Below, one piece after another: positions 26,979 through 36,275 of a stretch of DNA of 64,000 nucleotides. The notes below the pieces were generated by a model that saw nothing but the letters and a program-made list of their open reading frames with translations, did not search any database and was not told the origin of the DNA. The stretch is from NCBI GenBank assembly GCA_965205055.1, contig OZ242030.1:3720001-3784000 (forward strand), read 5' to 3'. The DNA comes from CBDBBY01 sp965205055. Its GTDB lineage: Bacteria > Pseudomonadota > Alphaproteobacteria > Rhodobacterales > Rhodobacteraceae. How positions within the stretch are numbered: the stretch's first letter is position 1; each line of letters starts with the position of its first letter. Made by a program: the position numbers and the translations under genes.

Positions 26979-27755
26979 ATGGCATTTGAATTCGTAATTA
27001 TCGACGTGCGGGACCATGTCGGCGAAATCGTTCTGAACCGGCCCGAAAAGCGGAACGCCCTCAACAGGGGATTGCTGAGCGAACTCTTGAGAGCGCTGGA
27101 GAAATTCGACGAGGACGACAACGTGCGATGCATGCTGATTTCCGGTTCAGGAAAGGATTTCTCGGCGGGCGCCGACATCGGCGAAATGTCCAAAGACGAT
27201 TTTTCCGACATGTTCATCGAAGACAGATTCGGCGCGGAAACGCGGGCGTTCGCCGCCCGCCGCAAGCCGGTCATCGCGGCGGTCTCCGGCCGCGCCCTCG
27301 GCGGCGGTTGCGAGCTTGCGATGATGTGCGACATGATCATCGCGGCGGAAGACGCCGTTTTCGGTCAGCCGGAAATCAATCTCGGCGTGATCGCGGGCCT
27401 CGGGGGGACGCAAAGGCTGACGCGCGCGATCGGCAAGTCGAAGTCGATGGAAATGCATCTCACCGGCCGGCAGATGTCGGCGAAGGAGGCGGAGGGCCTC
27501 GGGCTGGTGTCCAGGGTCGTGCCTGCAGGCAAGCATTTGGAGCAAGCGCGAGGGCTGGCGGACAAGGTCGCACGCATGCCTCCGCTCGCGGTGATGGCGG
27601 TCAAGGAGGCGGTGAACCGTGCGGAAGAGCTTCCGCTGAGCGAAGGCCTCCTGTTCGAGAGGCGACTGTTTCACTCATTGTTCGCGACCGAAGATCGCGT
27701 GGAGGGAATGAAGGCGTTCGTGGAGAAGCGCGTGCCGCACTTTCGAGGCCGCTGA
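26979..27755 (+). CDS. Enoyl-CoA hydratase/isomerase family protein
   Basis: 258 residues, normal for a crotonase. Oxyanion-hole segments are present (SAGADIGEM near residue 65 and GRALGGGCELAMMCDM near 105-120), and the second catalytic region GQPEINLGVIAGLGGTQRL carries a Glu. The C-terminal helices read LADKVARMPPLAVMAVKEAVN. It hydrates enoyl-CoA in fatty-acid or related beta-oxidation. An enoyl-CoA hydratase gene upstream of rpsT and dnaA is conserved synteny in Rhodobacterales. The exact chain-length preference cannot be read. Confidence 0.9.
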   Translation: MAFEFVIIDVRDHVGEIVLNRPEKRNALNRGLLSELLRALEKFDEDDNVRCMLISGSGKDFSAGADIGEMSKDDFSDMFIEDRFGAETRAFAARRKPVIAAVSGRALGGGCELAMMCDMIIAAEDAVFGQPEINLGVIAGLGGTQRLTRAIGKSKSMEMHLTGRQMSAKEAEGLGLVSRVVPAGKHLEQARGLADKVARMPPLAVMAVKEAVNRAEELPLSEGLLFERRLFHSLFATEDRVEGMKAFVEKRVPHFRGR

Positions 27756-28064
27756 TTGGCGGCCCCACGCGGGCGGTGCGCGCGAACCGCCGCCGCCCGC
27801 TCGAATTGGGAAACTGTCCGCAACCCACCTTCGAAGAATTCGGTTTCGCCGGATCCGTTGCGGACAAATTTGGACGGAAGTATCTGACATCATTTTGAAA
27901 ATTTGGAGAACGGACGAGCCATTCATCAGGCGTGCCGACCGCCCTGCATCGTTTCCGAAGGGGAGTCGAAGAGAGCGGCTTGAACTTCGTTGACACGGCA
28001 AACAACCGTCATTATACCGGCTCGTTCGGCGAACCGCGGAACCCAAGGATCAGGAAAATCGACG
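27756..28064. other. Intergenic before rpsT
   Basis: 309 bases. No gene is seen. It contains the rpsT promoter and leader; AGGAAA lies about 12 bases before the rpsT ATG. Confidence 0.5.
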
Positions 28065-28328
28065 ATGGCAAACTCACCCCAAGCAAAGAAACGCGCCCGG
28101 CAGGCTGTCAAAAAGAATGCGGTGAACAAGTCCCGATTGTCCAGAATCCGCACGTTCATTCGCAAAGTGGAGGAATCCGCGGCGTCCGGCGACGGGCAGG
28201 CCGCCGGCGAAGCCTTGCGGCAAGCGCAGCCGGAAATTATGCGTGGCGTCACCAAAGGCGTGCTGCACCGCAATACCGCAAAAAGGAAGATTTCCAGACT
28301 TGCGAAAATGGTGAAGGCGACCGCCTGA
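28065..28328 (+). CDS. rpsT: 30S ribosomal protein S20
   Basis: 87 residues, start ATG at 28065 fixed by the conserved N terminus MANSPQAKKRARQ. Very basic three-helix protein; the segment GVLHRNTAKRKISRLAK is the family signature. It binds 16S rRNA early in 30S assembly. Its position upstream of dnaA is conserved in Alphaproteobacteria. Confidence 0.97.
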   Translation: MANSPQAKKRARQAVKKNAVNKSRLSRIRTFIRKVEESAASGDGQAAGEALRQAQPEIMRGVTKGVLHRNTAKRKISRLAKMVKATA

Positions 28329-28900
28329 CAATGTAGGCGGTCGGAGGTTGCGCCGAGCCGTCGGCAGATGGCGCGGACGGGGCTGTTTTCCGTCTCAAGA
28401 AAGACAGGTCGGCTCGTTCTGCTGCTTTTGCCAAAGCTAAAGTGATGAATGCCGAGATAGTTCAATTTAACGAGTTGGGTTTCCATTTTCGAATTTGAAT
28501 GGCGTTGCTGAGCCGATCTGTCGCGGGCCGGATCGAATTGGGCTTTCGGACGACGCTTGAGGGGAGGCGGGCACGGAAATGGCCCAAGGATTCGATATTC
28601 TGCAAGAAGACGAATGCGTCCGATTCGCTGCCGAAGGCGATTCGCATGAAATTTGAGCTTCAGACGCCGCGTGAAACCGCGGAAATCCCGAAGTGCCGGA
28701 GAAATTCGGATGTGCATCTGGAGCGGCGGCGACTTTTGAAAATGCGTTGCGAGCTTGGCAACGCGTTAATCAGAAAACGAAAATTCCACTTTCGCGACGT
28801 TCGTTCCACGGAATTTATGCGTCTTCCTCCGAATTTCGCATTGAAAACCCGCATTGGGTCTCACAGACTGCGCTAGGCTCAGTTCAACGAGGGTGACCGG
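28329..28900. other. 572-base intergenic region, rpsT to rhodanese gene
   Basis: No supportable gene, although several overlapping frames are open. I searched it for DnaA boxes (TTATCCACA on either strand) and saw none, and no A+T-rich 13-mer cluster, so I do not call an origin here. Transcription signals for the rhodanese-dnaA unit probably lie in it. Confidence 0.5.
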
Positions 28901-29350
28901 ATGAGCAGCGGGAAGGATTGCAGCGTGATCGAAATGCGGCCGGATGCGGTTTGGCAGGAAATGCTGTCGGACAAGGATGCCGCTCTCGTGGATGTGCGAA
29001 CGCGGCCGGAGTGGGCGTTCGTCGGCATTCCGGATCTCTCCGCGCTTGGCCGCAAGGCAATTCTCGCCGAGTGGCAAAAATACCCGACGATGGAGTTCAA
29101 CGACGAATTCGCCGAGAACATTGATCTCGCATTGGCGGGATCGAATCCTTCAAGCGTCTATTTCATCTGCAGGTCGGGCCAGAGATCCCGCGCCGCGGCG
29201 CTCCACTACATGGAAGTCTCCGAAGCGCGCAGCCGCACCGTGCGCTGCGTCAATGTCTCGGAGGGATTCGAAGGCGTGCTGGACGAGTTCGGCCATCGGA
29301 GCAAAGCCAACGGCTGGAAGTGCCGAGGCCTGCCGTGGCGGCAGTCGTAG
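28901..29350 (+). CDS. Rhodanese-domain protein
   Basis: 149 residues, single rhodanese domain. VDVRTRPEWAFVGIPDL is the typical CH2-type start, and the active-site loop ICRSGQRSR carries the catalytic C90. It transfers sulfane sulfur to an acceptor. It lies 31 bases upstream of dnaA on the same strand and may be co-transcribed with it. The C-terminal 20 residues (SKANGWKCRGLPWRQS) match the standard end of alphaproteobacterial stand-alone rhodaneses. Physiological substrate is unknown. Confidence 0.88.
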   Translation: MSSGKDCSVIEMRPDAVWQEMLSDKDAALVDVRTRPEWAFVGIPDLSALGRKAILAEWQKYPTMEFNDEFAENIDLALAGSNPSSVYFICRSGQRSRAAALHYMEVSEARSRTVRCVNVSEGFEGVLDEFGHRSKANGWKCRGLPWRQS

Positions 29351-29381
29351 ACGAAGAAATGAATAACAAGGAACCGAAATA

Positions 29382-30728
29382 ATGTCCGAAATTTGGGAAC
29401 GAGTATCTGACCGCCTTCGTCGCGACATTGGCGAGAATTGGATTGATGGAACACGCCTCGTTTCGATCGACGGAGACAAGGCGGTCGTTGAAATGCCGTC
29501 GAGATTCAAGCGCGACTGGGTCGCGAACACATATTCGGATATCTTTCTCCGACAGCTCAGTTCGGCGGAGCCGAACATCCGGCGCGTCGAGTTCACGGCC
29601 CGCAAGGGAGCGAGACGCAGCGACGGCGCGGCGAAGAAAGCAGGCCGCGCCGGCTACCGCAACCGCGCCTCGATGGGCGGCAAGCAGCTCGGCGTCAATC
29701 TCGATCCGCGCTTCACTTTCGAGTCGTTCGTCATCGGGAGGCCGAACACGGTCGCCCACGCGGCGGCTTGGAGGATGGCGCAGGAGGATTCGCTCGATTT
29801 CAATCCGCTGTTTCTTCACGGGAACGTCGGATTGGGCAAAACTCATCTCATGCACGCGATCGGCTGGGCATTGGTCGAAAACAACCCGGACGCGAAAGTC
29901 CTCTACCTGTCCGCCGAGACGTTCATGTACCGCTTCGTGCAGGCGCTGTCCGGCAAGACCATGATGGAGTTCAAGGACCAATTCAGGTCGGTGGACGCGC
30001 TGATGGTGGACGATGTGCAGTTCATCGCGGACAAGAACTCGACCCAGGAAGAGTTTTTCCACACGTTCAATGCGCTGATCGACCAAGGCAAAAAAATCAT
30101 CATCTCCGGCGATCGCTCCCCCGGCGCGATCGAAGGCATCGGCGAACGGATTCTGTCGCGCCTTCAGGCAGGGCTGGTTGTCGACCTGCACCCGACGGAT
30201 TACGAGCTGCGCCTGAGCATCCTGATGCGAAAGTCGCATGCCCATAAGCAGAAATATCCCGCCCTCGTCTTCGAAGACGGTTTGTTCGAGTTCATGTCGC
30301 GGCGCATTTCGAGCAATGTCAGAGTCTTGGAGGGGGCGCTGAACAGGCTGGTTTCGACGGCTCAAATGCTTCAGCAAAATGAAATCACATTGAATTTCGC
30401 GAAGGAGACGCTGCTGGACATCATCAAGGAGACGGATCGAAAAATCGAAATCGATACCATCATCCGGCATGTCGCCGAACATTATTCGGTCCCGAAGTCG
30501 GACCTGGTCGGGCCGAAGCGGCAGCGTCCGGTCGTACGCGCCAGGCAAGCGGCAATCTACTTGTCGAAGCAGCTCACCGAAGAGCCGCTCGTCGAAATCG
30601 GCAGGAAGTTCGGCGACAGGGATCATACCACCGTCATTCACTCCGTGAGGATGATTGAAAAACTGAAAGCGCAGCAGAGCCGGATCTCCGAAGATTTGGA
30701 GATCCTTCGGCGCCGCATCGAGGAATAG
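29382..30728 (+). CDS. dnaA: Chromosomal replication initiator DnaA
   Basis: 448 residues. N-terminal domain I (1-70) is followed by a short basic linker. The AAA+ domain has Walker A GNVGLGKTH (147-155) and Walker B LMVDDVQF, and C-terminal domain IV carries the DNA-binding signature FGDRDHTTVIHSVRMIE. It binds DnaA boxes and opens the origin. Start ATG at 29382. It is followed by dnaN, recF and, convergently, gyrB. Confidence 0.98.
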   Translation: MSEIWERVSDRLRRDIGENWIDGTRLVSIDGDKAVVEMPSRFKRDWVANTYSDIFLRQLSSAEPNIRRVEFTARKGARRSDGAAKKAGRAGYRNRASMGGKQLGVNLDPRFTFESFVIGRPNTVAHAAAWRMAQEDSLDFNPLFLHGNVGLGKTHLMHAIGWALVENNPDAKVLYLSAETFMYRFVQALSGKTMMEFKDQFRSVDALMVDDVQFIADKNSTQEEFFHTFNALIDQGKKIIISGDRSPGAIEGIGERILSRLQAGLVVDLHPTDYELRLSILMRKSHAHKQKYPALVFEDGLFEFMSRRISSNVRVLEGALNRLVSTAQMLQQNEITLNFAKETLLDIIKETDRKIEIDTIIRHVAEHYSVPKSDLVGPKRQRPVVRARQAAIYLSKQLTEEPLVEIGRKFGDRDHTTVIHSVRMIEKLKAQQSRISEDLEILRRRIEE

Positions 30729-30799
30729 CGGCGGATGCCGCGAGCCCGGCAAGGCCGGTCGCCAACTTTTCGGCCTGCGAAACAAGAGGGAAGGCGGAA

Positions 30800-31918
30800 A
30801 TGAAACTCACGATTGAGGTGGAGAAGCTCCGCAGCGCGGTGAATGCGGCGCGGGCCGTCGTCGACAGGGTCCAGACGATGCCGATCCTTTCGAACATCCT
30901 CATCGAGGTAACGGACGAGAACGAAGCGACCTTCATCGCCACCGATCTGAATGTGGAACTGAAGGTCAAAGTCGGCGTAGCTACGGAACATGCCGGGGCA
31001 ACGACCGTGCAAGCCGCCATTTTCGGCGAGCTGGTGCGGCACCTGCCGGACGAAAGCCAAGTGGGGCTTTGGATAGACGAAAGCGATCAGCTCATCGTCT
31101 CCGCCGGCCGATCGGAATTCAATCTCAGCACTCTGTCCCCCGGCGATTTCCCGATAATGGCCGAGGAGGAGTTCGATACGACCTTCAGCGCGCCTTCGGG
31201 ATCGATCAAGAGGCTCTTCGCAAAATCGAAGATCGCGATTTCGAAGGACGAATCGAGGCGCTATCTGAACGGCGTGTATTTTCACTCCGCCGGCGGCGAA
31301 GACGAAAAAAAGCTTACGGCCGTCGCCACGGACGGGTACATCCTCGCGAGATCGGAGATGCCCGCTCCCGAGCACGCGGAAGAAATGGAAGGCGTGATCG
31401 TTCCCGAAAAATCGGTCGCCGAGGTGACCCGGATACTGGACGAGAAATCCGAAGACGTGACCGTTTCCGTGTCAGGCGGCAAGATTCGGTTCGAAACCGA
31501 TCAGATTTCATACACGTCGCGCGTGATCGACGCGAGATTCCCCGACTACGAGAGACTTATCCCGAACAACACCGCGTTCAAGCTCGCCGTCGATCCGGGG
31601 GAGCTGCTGAGGGCCGTCCAGCGGGTGTCCACGGTGTCCTTGCAGCAGGTCAAGTCCGTCAACATGAAGATGGAGTCCGACCGGCTCGAGCTGAACGTCT
31701 CCGCGCCGGGGCACGGCGTCGCGACCGACGTCATTCCCGCCGAATTCCCGCATGATACGACGACCATCAAGTTCGGCCACAGGCACTTGATCGGCATACT
31801 TTCCGAAATGGAAAAGAAGCAGGTGTCGTTCAATTTCAATTCGCCCAAGTCGGCGACGGTGGTGTCAGAAGAAGGGGGCACGGATACGCTCTTCGTGGTC
31901 ATGCCCTTGAAGGTCTGA
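30800..31918 (+). CDS. dnaN: DNA polymerase III beta sliding clamp
   Basis: 372 residues with the three-domain clamp pattern. The start MKLTIEVEKLRSAVN is preceded by GGAAGGCGG. Internal landmarks: RQVHLP-equivalent segments, NGVYFHSAGGEDEKKLTAVATDGYILA, and the C-terminal VVMPLKV where members normally end in VMPMRL-like residues. It encircles DNA and tethers the polymerase. It lies 71 bases after dnaA, before recF. Confidence 0.97.
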   Translation: MKLTIEVEKLRSAVNAARAVVDRVQTMPILSNILIEVTDENEATFIATDLNVELKVKVGVATEHAGATTVQAAIFGELVRHLPDESQVGLWIDESDQLIVSAGRSEFNLSTLSPGDFPIMAEEEFDTTFSAPSGSIKRLFAKSKIAISKDESRRYLNGVYFHSAGGEDEKKLTAVATDGYILARSEMPAPEHAEEMEGVIVPEKSVAEVTRILDEKSEDVTVSVSGGKIRFETDQISYTSRVIDARFPDYERLIPNNTAFKLAVDPGELLRAVQRVSTVSLQQVKSVNMKMESDRLELNVSAPGHGVATDVIPAEFPHDTTTIKFGHRHLIGILSEMEKKQVSFNFNSPKSATVVSEEGGTDTLFVVMPLKV

Positions 31919-31993
31919 CGCCGAACTGAAGTCCTTCGAAACCCGCTGCTCGCTGGCGGCGGTTCCCCGGATCGCCGCCGGAGAGATTTCATC

Positions 31994-33109
31994 ATGCCCG
32001 GACACCATGTTTCCGATTTGAAGCTGTCGCACTTCAGATCGCACTTGTCCGGCGAACTCTCGACCGGCGGCCGTTCGGTCGTGCTGTCCGGGGCGAACGG
32101 ATCGGGAAAGACGAGCGTTCTGGAAGCCTTGTCGATGCTGTCGCCGGGGCGCGGCTTGCGCGGAGTCGGCGCCGACGACGCTTCCCGGCTTCCCGAGCGG
32201 ATCGGTTGGAAGGTGTTCGCCGAATTGTCGGTATCGGGGCGTTCGACATCGGTCGAGACCTACCTTCAGGAAGGCACGAGGCGAAAGGTTCGAATCAACT
32301 TCAAGCCGACGGCGCAAACGGAACTGGGACGAACGATCCGGATCCTGTGGATAACCCCGGCGATGGATCGCCTCTGGACCGAAGGAGCGGACGGGCGGCG
32401 GAAATTCCTTGATCGCATGGCGATGAGCTTTTTTCCGGAGCACCCTGCGGACGTCGCGGCTTACGAGAAGGCGATGCGGGAACGCAATCGCATGTTCCGC
32501 GAAGGAATCGTCGACAGCCATTGGTTCGAAGCTCTGGAAGCGCGGATGTCGGACCACGGCGCGCGGATCACATCGAATCGAATGAAGACGCTGGACCGCC
32601 TGCTCAAGGAGAGCGCTTCCGCGACGACCTCGTTTCCGGCTGCCCATCTGGAACTCGCCGCGCCGGAAAGCGGCGGCGGCAATATCGACGAGCCGAAAGA
32701 GCTCGCCGCCATGTTCAGGGACTGCCGGAAGCGCGATGCTGTCGCGGGCCGGACCAGCGCAGGACCGCACCGAGCGGATGTCCTGTCTTTCTACAAGGAT
32801 CGAGGAGTCGCCGCGAGAAGCTGTTCGACGGGCGAGCAGAAGGCGCTGCTGATTTCGCTCGTCTTGGCGAACGCCCGCGCTCTGTCGCGCGAGCTCGGAG
32901 CGGCGCCGGTTCTGCTGCTCGACGAGGTGGCCGCTCATCTGGACGAGGACCGGCGGCGGAGCTTGTTCGACGAAATTCGCCTGATGGATGCGCAAGTCTG
33001 GATGACGGGAACGGATTCAGCCCTGTTCGCCGATGCCGGAAGCGATGCGGTCCGCGTGGAAGTCTCGTCCAGGTGCGGCCGCTCGCTTATGGAACAGCGC
33101 GCCGAATAG
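31994..33109 (+). CDS. recF: DNA replication and repair protein RecF
   Basis: 371 residues. SMC-like ATPase with Walker A GANGSGKTS (33-41), the signature SCSTGEQKALLISLVLA and Walker B LLLDEVAAHLD. The N terminus KLSHFRSHLS is typical. It loads RecA at gapped DNA with RecO and RecR. It follows dnaN by 75 bases and is convergent with gyrB, 22 bases apart. Confidence 0.96.
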   Translation: MPGHHVSDLKLSHFRSHLSGELSTGGRSVVLSGANGSGKTSVLEALSMLSPGRGLRGVGADDASRLPERIGWKVFAELSVSGRSTSVETYLQEGTRRKVRINFKPTAQTELGRTIRILWITPAMDRLWTEGADGRRKFLDRMAMSFFPEHPADVAAYEKAMRERNRMFREGIVDSHWFEALEARMSDHGARITSNRMKTLDRLLKESASATTSFPAAHLELAAPESGGGNIDEPKELAAMFRDCRKRDAVAGRTSAGPHRADVLSFYKDRGVAARSCSTGEQKALLISLVLANARALSRELGAAPVLLLDEVAAHLDEDRRRSLFDEIRLMDAQVWMTGTDSALFADAGSDAVRVEVSSRCGRSLMEQRAE

Positions 33110-33131
33110 CGCCTTTGCGGCGCCGGCTCGC

Positions 33132-35549
33132 TCAGTAGTCCAAGTTCTCCACGCTCAGCGCATTGCTTTCGATGAATTTCCTGCGCGGCTCGACTTCTGC
33201 GCCCATGAGCTTGTTGAACAGGATGCCGGCTTCCGATGCGTCGTCCACCTTGACCTTCAGGAGCGTTCTGGCTTCCGGATCCAGCGTGGTTTCCCAAAGC
33301 TGATCGGGATTCATTTCGCCGAGGCCCTTGTATCTCTGGAGCGACAGGCCCTTTTCGCCTTCGTCCAGAACCGCGTCCAGCAGTTCGGTCGGAGTGAAGA
33401 CCTTCTTGGTTTTTTGCTTCCGTTCGAAGATCGCAGGCTCGGAATACGTCCTGGGCAAATCCTCCGCCAATTCCGCCAGCTTCATGCATTCCTTGGAATG
33501 CAGAATGCCGCCGGGCAGGTTCTTGACGTCCTCGACGCCTCTGACCGTGCGCGAGAACCGCAGCCCGCCGTCCTGCGTGGGCCGACCGCTCCAACCTCGC
33601 TCGTACTCATTCGAAGCGGCGTCGAGCCTGCGGCGGACGGCCTCCGCCGCGGCTTGCCAGTCGGCGCTTATCCTGCCCTTCTCGAGAACGCCCGCGATCG
33701 CCGAATGCTCCAGGATTTTGCGCGAGCAATAGGTCGGGAAAATGTCCAGCACCCGGCGGATGGTCCGCGCTTCCGCGACGAGCTCCGCCAGTCTTTCGCC
33801 CTCGACGGCCTCGCCGGACTCGAGCCGCAGCGCGGCGCCGTCCGCGCCTTGATTGACCAAGTAGTCTTCGAACGCCGCCTGGTCCTTCAAATAAACCGGG
33901 TTCTTGCCGTGCTCGACCTTGAAAAGCGGCGGTTCCGCGATGAACAGGTGACCTTGCTCGATCAAGCTGGGCATTTGCCTGTAGAAGAAAGTCAGAAGCA
34001 GCGTTCTGATGTGCGCGCCGTCCACGTCCGCGTCTGTCATGATGATGACTTTGTGGTAGCGCAGCTTTTCCAGGTCGAAATCGTCGGAGCCGATTCCGGT
34101 TCCCAAGGCGGTGATGAGCGTGCCGATCTGCTCGGACGACAGCATCCTTTCCAGACGGGCGCGCTCGACATTCAGGATCTTGCCGCGAAGCGGAAGCACG
34201 GCCTGGTTTTCCCTTGCTCGGCCTTGCTTGGCGGACCCGCCGGCGGAATCGCCCTCGACGATGAAGAGTTCGGACAGCGCCGGGTCTTTCGCCTGGCAGT
34301 CGGCGAGCTTGCCCGGCAGGGACGCGATGTCCATCGTCGATTTGCTTCGCGCGAGCTCCCTCGCCTTGCGCGCCGCTTCCCGCGCTTTGGCGGCTTCGAC
34401 GATCTTGCCGATGATCCGCCTTGAGTCCGCGGGGTTCTCTTCCATCCATTCCTCGAGCTTTTCGGCAAGGAAGGATTCAACCGGCTGGCGGACTTCCGAC
34501 GAAACAAGCTTGTCTTTCGTCTGCGATGAAAATTTCGGATCGGGAACCTTGATCGACAGGACGCATGTCAATCCTTCGCGCGCGTCTTCGCCGGCGAGCG
34601 CGACCTTCTCTTTCTTGAGAATGTCGTTCGTCTTGACGTAGTTGTTGATTGTCCGCGTGAGAGCCGATCTGAACGCGGCAAGGTGGGTTCCTCCGTCCCG
34701 TTGGGGGATGTTGTTCGTGAAGGGGAGGACGGTTTCGTGCAAGCCGTCGTTCCAGCAAAGCGCCGTGTCGATGACAATTCCTTCCCGGTCGCCGCGCATC
34801 GGTATGGGATCGTTCAAGATCGGCGTTCGATCTCTGTCGAGATGCTTCACGAACTCGCTGACTCCGCCTTCGGAATGGAATCTCGCCTTTTTCGGCTGCA
34901 TTTGCCGCTCGTCGTGCAGTTCGATTCCGACCTTCGCGTTCAGGTAGGAAAGTTCGCGCAGGCGCTTCTCCAGCGTCGTCCAAATGAAGTTCCTGTCGCT
35001 GAAGGTCGCCGTCGAGGCAAGGAAGCGGACCATCGTTCCGGTCTTGCCCCCTGAAGATCCCTTGACGTTCAGCGGCTCGACGGTGATTCCGTTCTCGAAG
35101 CGAGCGAAGTGCTCCTTGCCGTCCCGCCAGATTCGAATTTCAAGCCAGTCCGAAAGCGCGTTGACGACCGAGACGCCGACGCCGTGCAGCCCGCCGGCGA
35201 CCTTGTAGCTGTTGGAGTCGAATTTTCCGCCGGCATGCAGCTGCGTCATTATGACCTCGGCGGCGGAGATCCCTTCGCCTTTGTGGATGTCCACCGGGAT
35301 CCCGCGGCCGTTGTCGTAGACGGATACGCTTCCATCCTTGTGGATTTTGACGACGACCTCGTCAGCATGGCCGGCCAGAGCCTCGTCGATGCCGTTGTCG
35401 ACGACTTCATAAACCATGTGGTGGAGACCCGACCCGTCGTCCGTGTCTCCGATGTACATTCCCGGCCTCTTCCGAACCGCTTCCAAGCCTTTCAGAACCT
35501 TGATGGAATCCGCACTGTAATTCTGCTCAATTGCTGGACTTTGTGTCAT
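33132..35549 (-). CDS. gyrB: DNA gyrase subunit B
   Basis: About 805 residues from the ATG at 35549; a GTG at 35564 would add five residues. GHKL ATPase domain with VYEVVDNGIDEALAGH and VGGLHGVGVSVVNALS-like motifs (here VAGGLHGVGVSVVNALS), transducer domain, Toprim domain with EGDSAGGSAKQGR and MTDADVDGAHIRTLLLTFFYR, and C-terminal QRYKGLGEMNPDQLWETT. With GyrA it introduces negative supercoils. The gene points towards recF, so the usual dnaA-dnaN-recF-gyrB block is present but with gyrB inverted relative to the gamma-proteobacterial order. Confidence 0.97.
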   Translation of the reverse strand: MTQSPAIEQNYSADSIKVLKGLEAVRKRPGMYIGDTDDGSGLHHMVYEVVDNGIDEALAGHADEVVVKIHKDGSVSVYDNGRGIPVDIHKGEGISAAEVIMTQLHAGGKFDSNSYKVAGGLHGVGVSVVNALSDWLEIRIWRDGKEHFARFENGITVEPLNVKGSSGGKTGTMVRFLASTATFSDRNFIWTTLEKRLRELSYLNAKVGIELHDERQMQPKKARFHSEGGVSEFVKHLDRDRTPILNDPIPMRGDREGIVIDTALCWNDGLHETVLPFTNNIPQRDGGTHLAAFRSALTRTINNYVKTNDILKKEKVALAGEDAREGLTCVLSIKVPDPKFSSQTKDKLVSSEVRQPVESFLAEKLEEWMEENPADSRRIIGKIVEAAKAREAARKARELARSKSTMDIASLPGKLADCQAKDPALSELFIVEGDSAGGSAKQGRARENQAVLPLRGKILNVERARLERMLSSEQIGTLITALGTGIGSDDFDLEKLRYHKVIIMTDADVDGAHIRTLLLTFFYRQMPSLIEQGHLFIAEPPLFKVEHGKNPVYLKDQAAFEDYLVNQGADGAALRLESGEAVEGERLAELVAEARTIRRVLDIFPTYCSRKILEHSAIAGVLEKGRISADWQAAAEAVRRRLDAASNEYERGWSGRPTQDGGLRFSRTVRGVEDVKNLPGGILHSKECMKLAELAEDLPRTYSEPAIFERKQKTKKVFTPTELLDAVLDEGEKGLSLQRYKGLGEMNPDQLWETTLDPEARTLLKVKVDDASEAGILFNKLMGAEVEPRRKFIESNALSVENLDY

Positions 35550-35680
35550 TTTTGTATCCCGCACCGCCTTGTCGTATACATATAGTGCGTACTGTCGGCA
35601 TTGTCACGCGCGCGCGCCGCGCCGCGCCGCGAAAGCCGGGCGGCGCGGGGCGCGGGGCTGCCGGAAACCATGAGCGAAAG

Positions 35681-36244
35681 ATGAAAGTGAACTTGAGGAA
35701 CGCCGCGCTCGCCGACCGGCAAATGATCTACGATTGGCTTGCGCGCTCCGACGCGACTCCGGAAATGCTCGGCCCGCCGATATTTTCGGATGCGCCCGTT
35801 CCGGATTTCGACGAGTTCTGCGCGGACTACGACGACGAGGCGTTTCGCGATTTCGGGCCGTTCCGACTCTTCGTGATCGCGGTCGACGGCCGGGAAATCG
35901 GCGCGATCAGCTACTATATCAGGGAGAGCATCGCCGAAATCGATCTGTGGATCGGCTCCGCTTCCGACTGGGGCCGCGGATACGGTCCTGCCGCGATCCG
36001 GATTGCCGCCGACAAGCTTGCGCAGCTGGGACAAGTCAGGCAGATGATCATTCGCCCATCGGCGCGGAACCGCCGAGCCGTCGCGGGTTATCGAAACGCA
36101 GGATTTGCGCCGTACGATCCGAAGGCGCATGATGTGCCCGGCTGGTGCTTGTCGGAAGGATTGGATTATTCGGATGCCGTGTTGATGGTGCGCCCGGTCA
36201 AGCTGGTGCCGGAATCAGTCGGGCGACCGCAGGTTGAGCAATGA
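35681..36244 (+). CDS. GNAT-family acetyltransferase
   Basis: 187 residues from the ATG at 35681. RimJ/RimL-like GNAT: LRNAALADRQMIYDWLA at the N terminus, IGAISYYIRE, WIGSASDWGRGYGPAAIRIAADKL (acetyl-CoA loop with R-G-x-G) and NRRAVAGYRNAGFAPY. It probably acetylates an amino group; the target is unknown. It is divergent from gyrB across a very G+C-rich gap and lies 31 bases upstream of pncA on the same strand. Confidence 0.82.
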   Translation: MKVNLRNAALADRQMIYDWLARSDATPEMLGPPIFSDAPVPDFDEFCADYDDEAFRDFGPFRLFVIAVDGREIGAISYYIRESIAEIDLWIGSASDWGRGYGPAAIRIAADKLAQLGQVRQMIIRPSARNRRAVAGYRNAGFAPYDPKAHDVPGWCLSEGLDYSDAVLMVRPVKLVPESVGRPQVEQ

Positions 36245-36275
36245 ACGCCTCTTGAAGTTGCAGCAGGATTGAAGA

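Noticed and set aside
29250..30785. 511-codon open frame opposite dnaA
   Set aside because: Antisense shadow; dnaA on the plus strand has all family motifs.
32346..32354. TGTGGATAA, a perfect DnaA-box consensus
   Set aside because: Single occurrence inside recF coding sequence, without neighbouring boxes; expected by chance in a conserved codon context.
33109..33123. GCGCC-TTTGC-GGCGC hairpin between recF and gyrB
   Set aside because: Only a 5-bp stem and no T-tract; too weak to call a terminator, though it lies between convergent genes.
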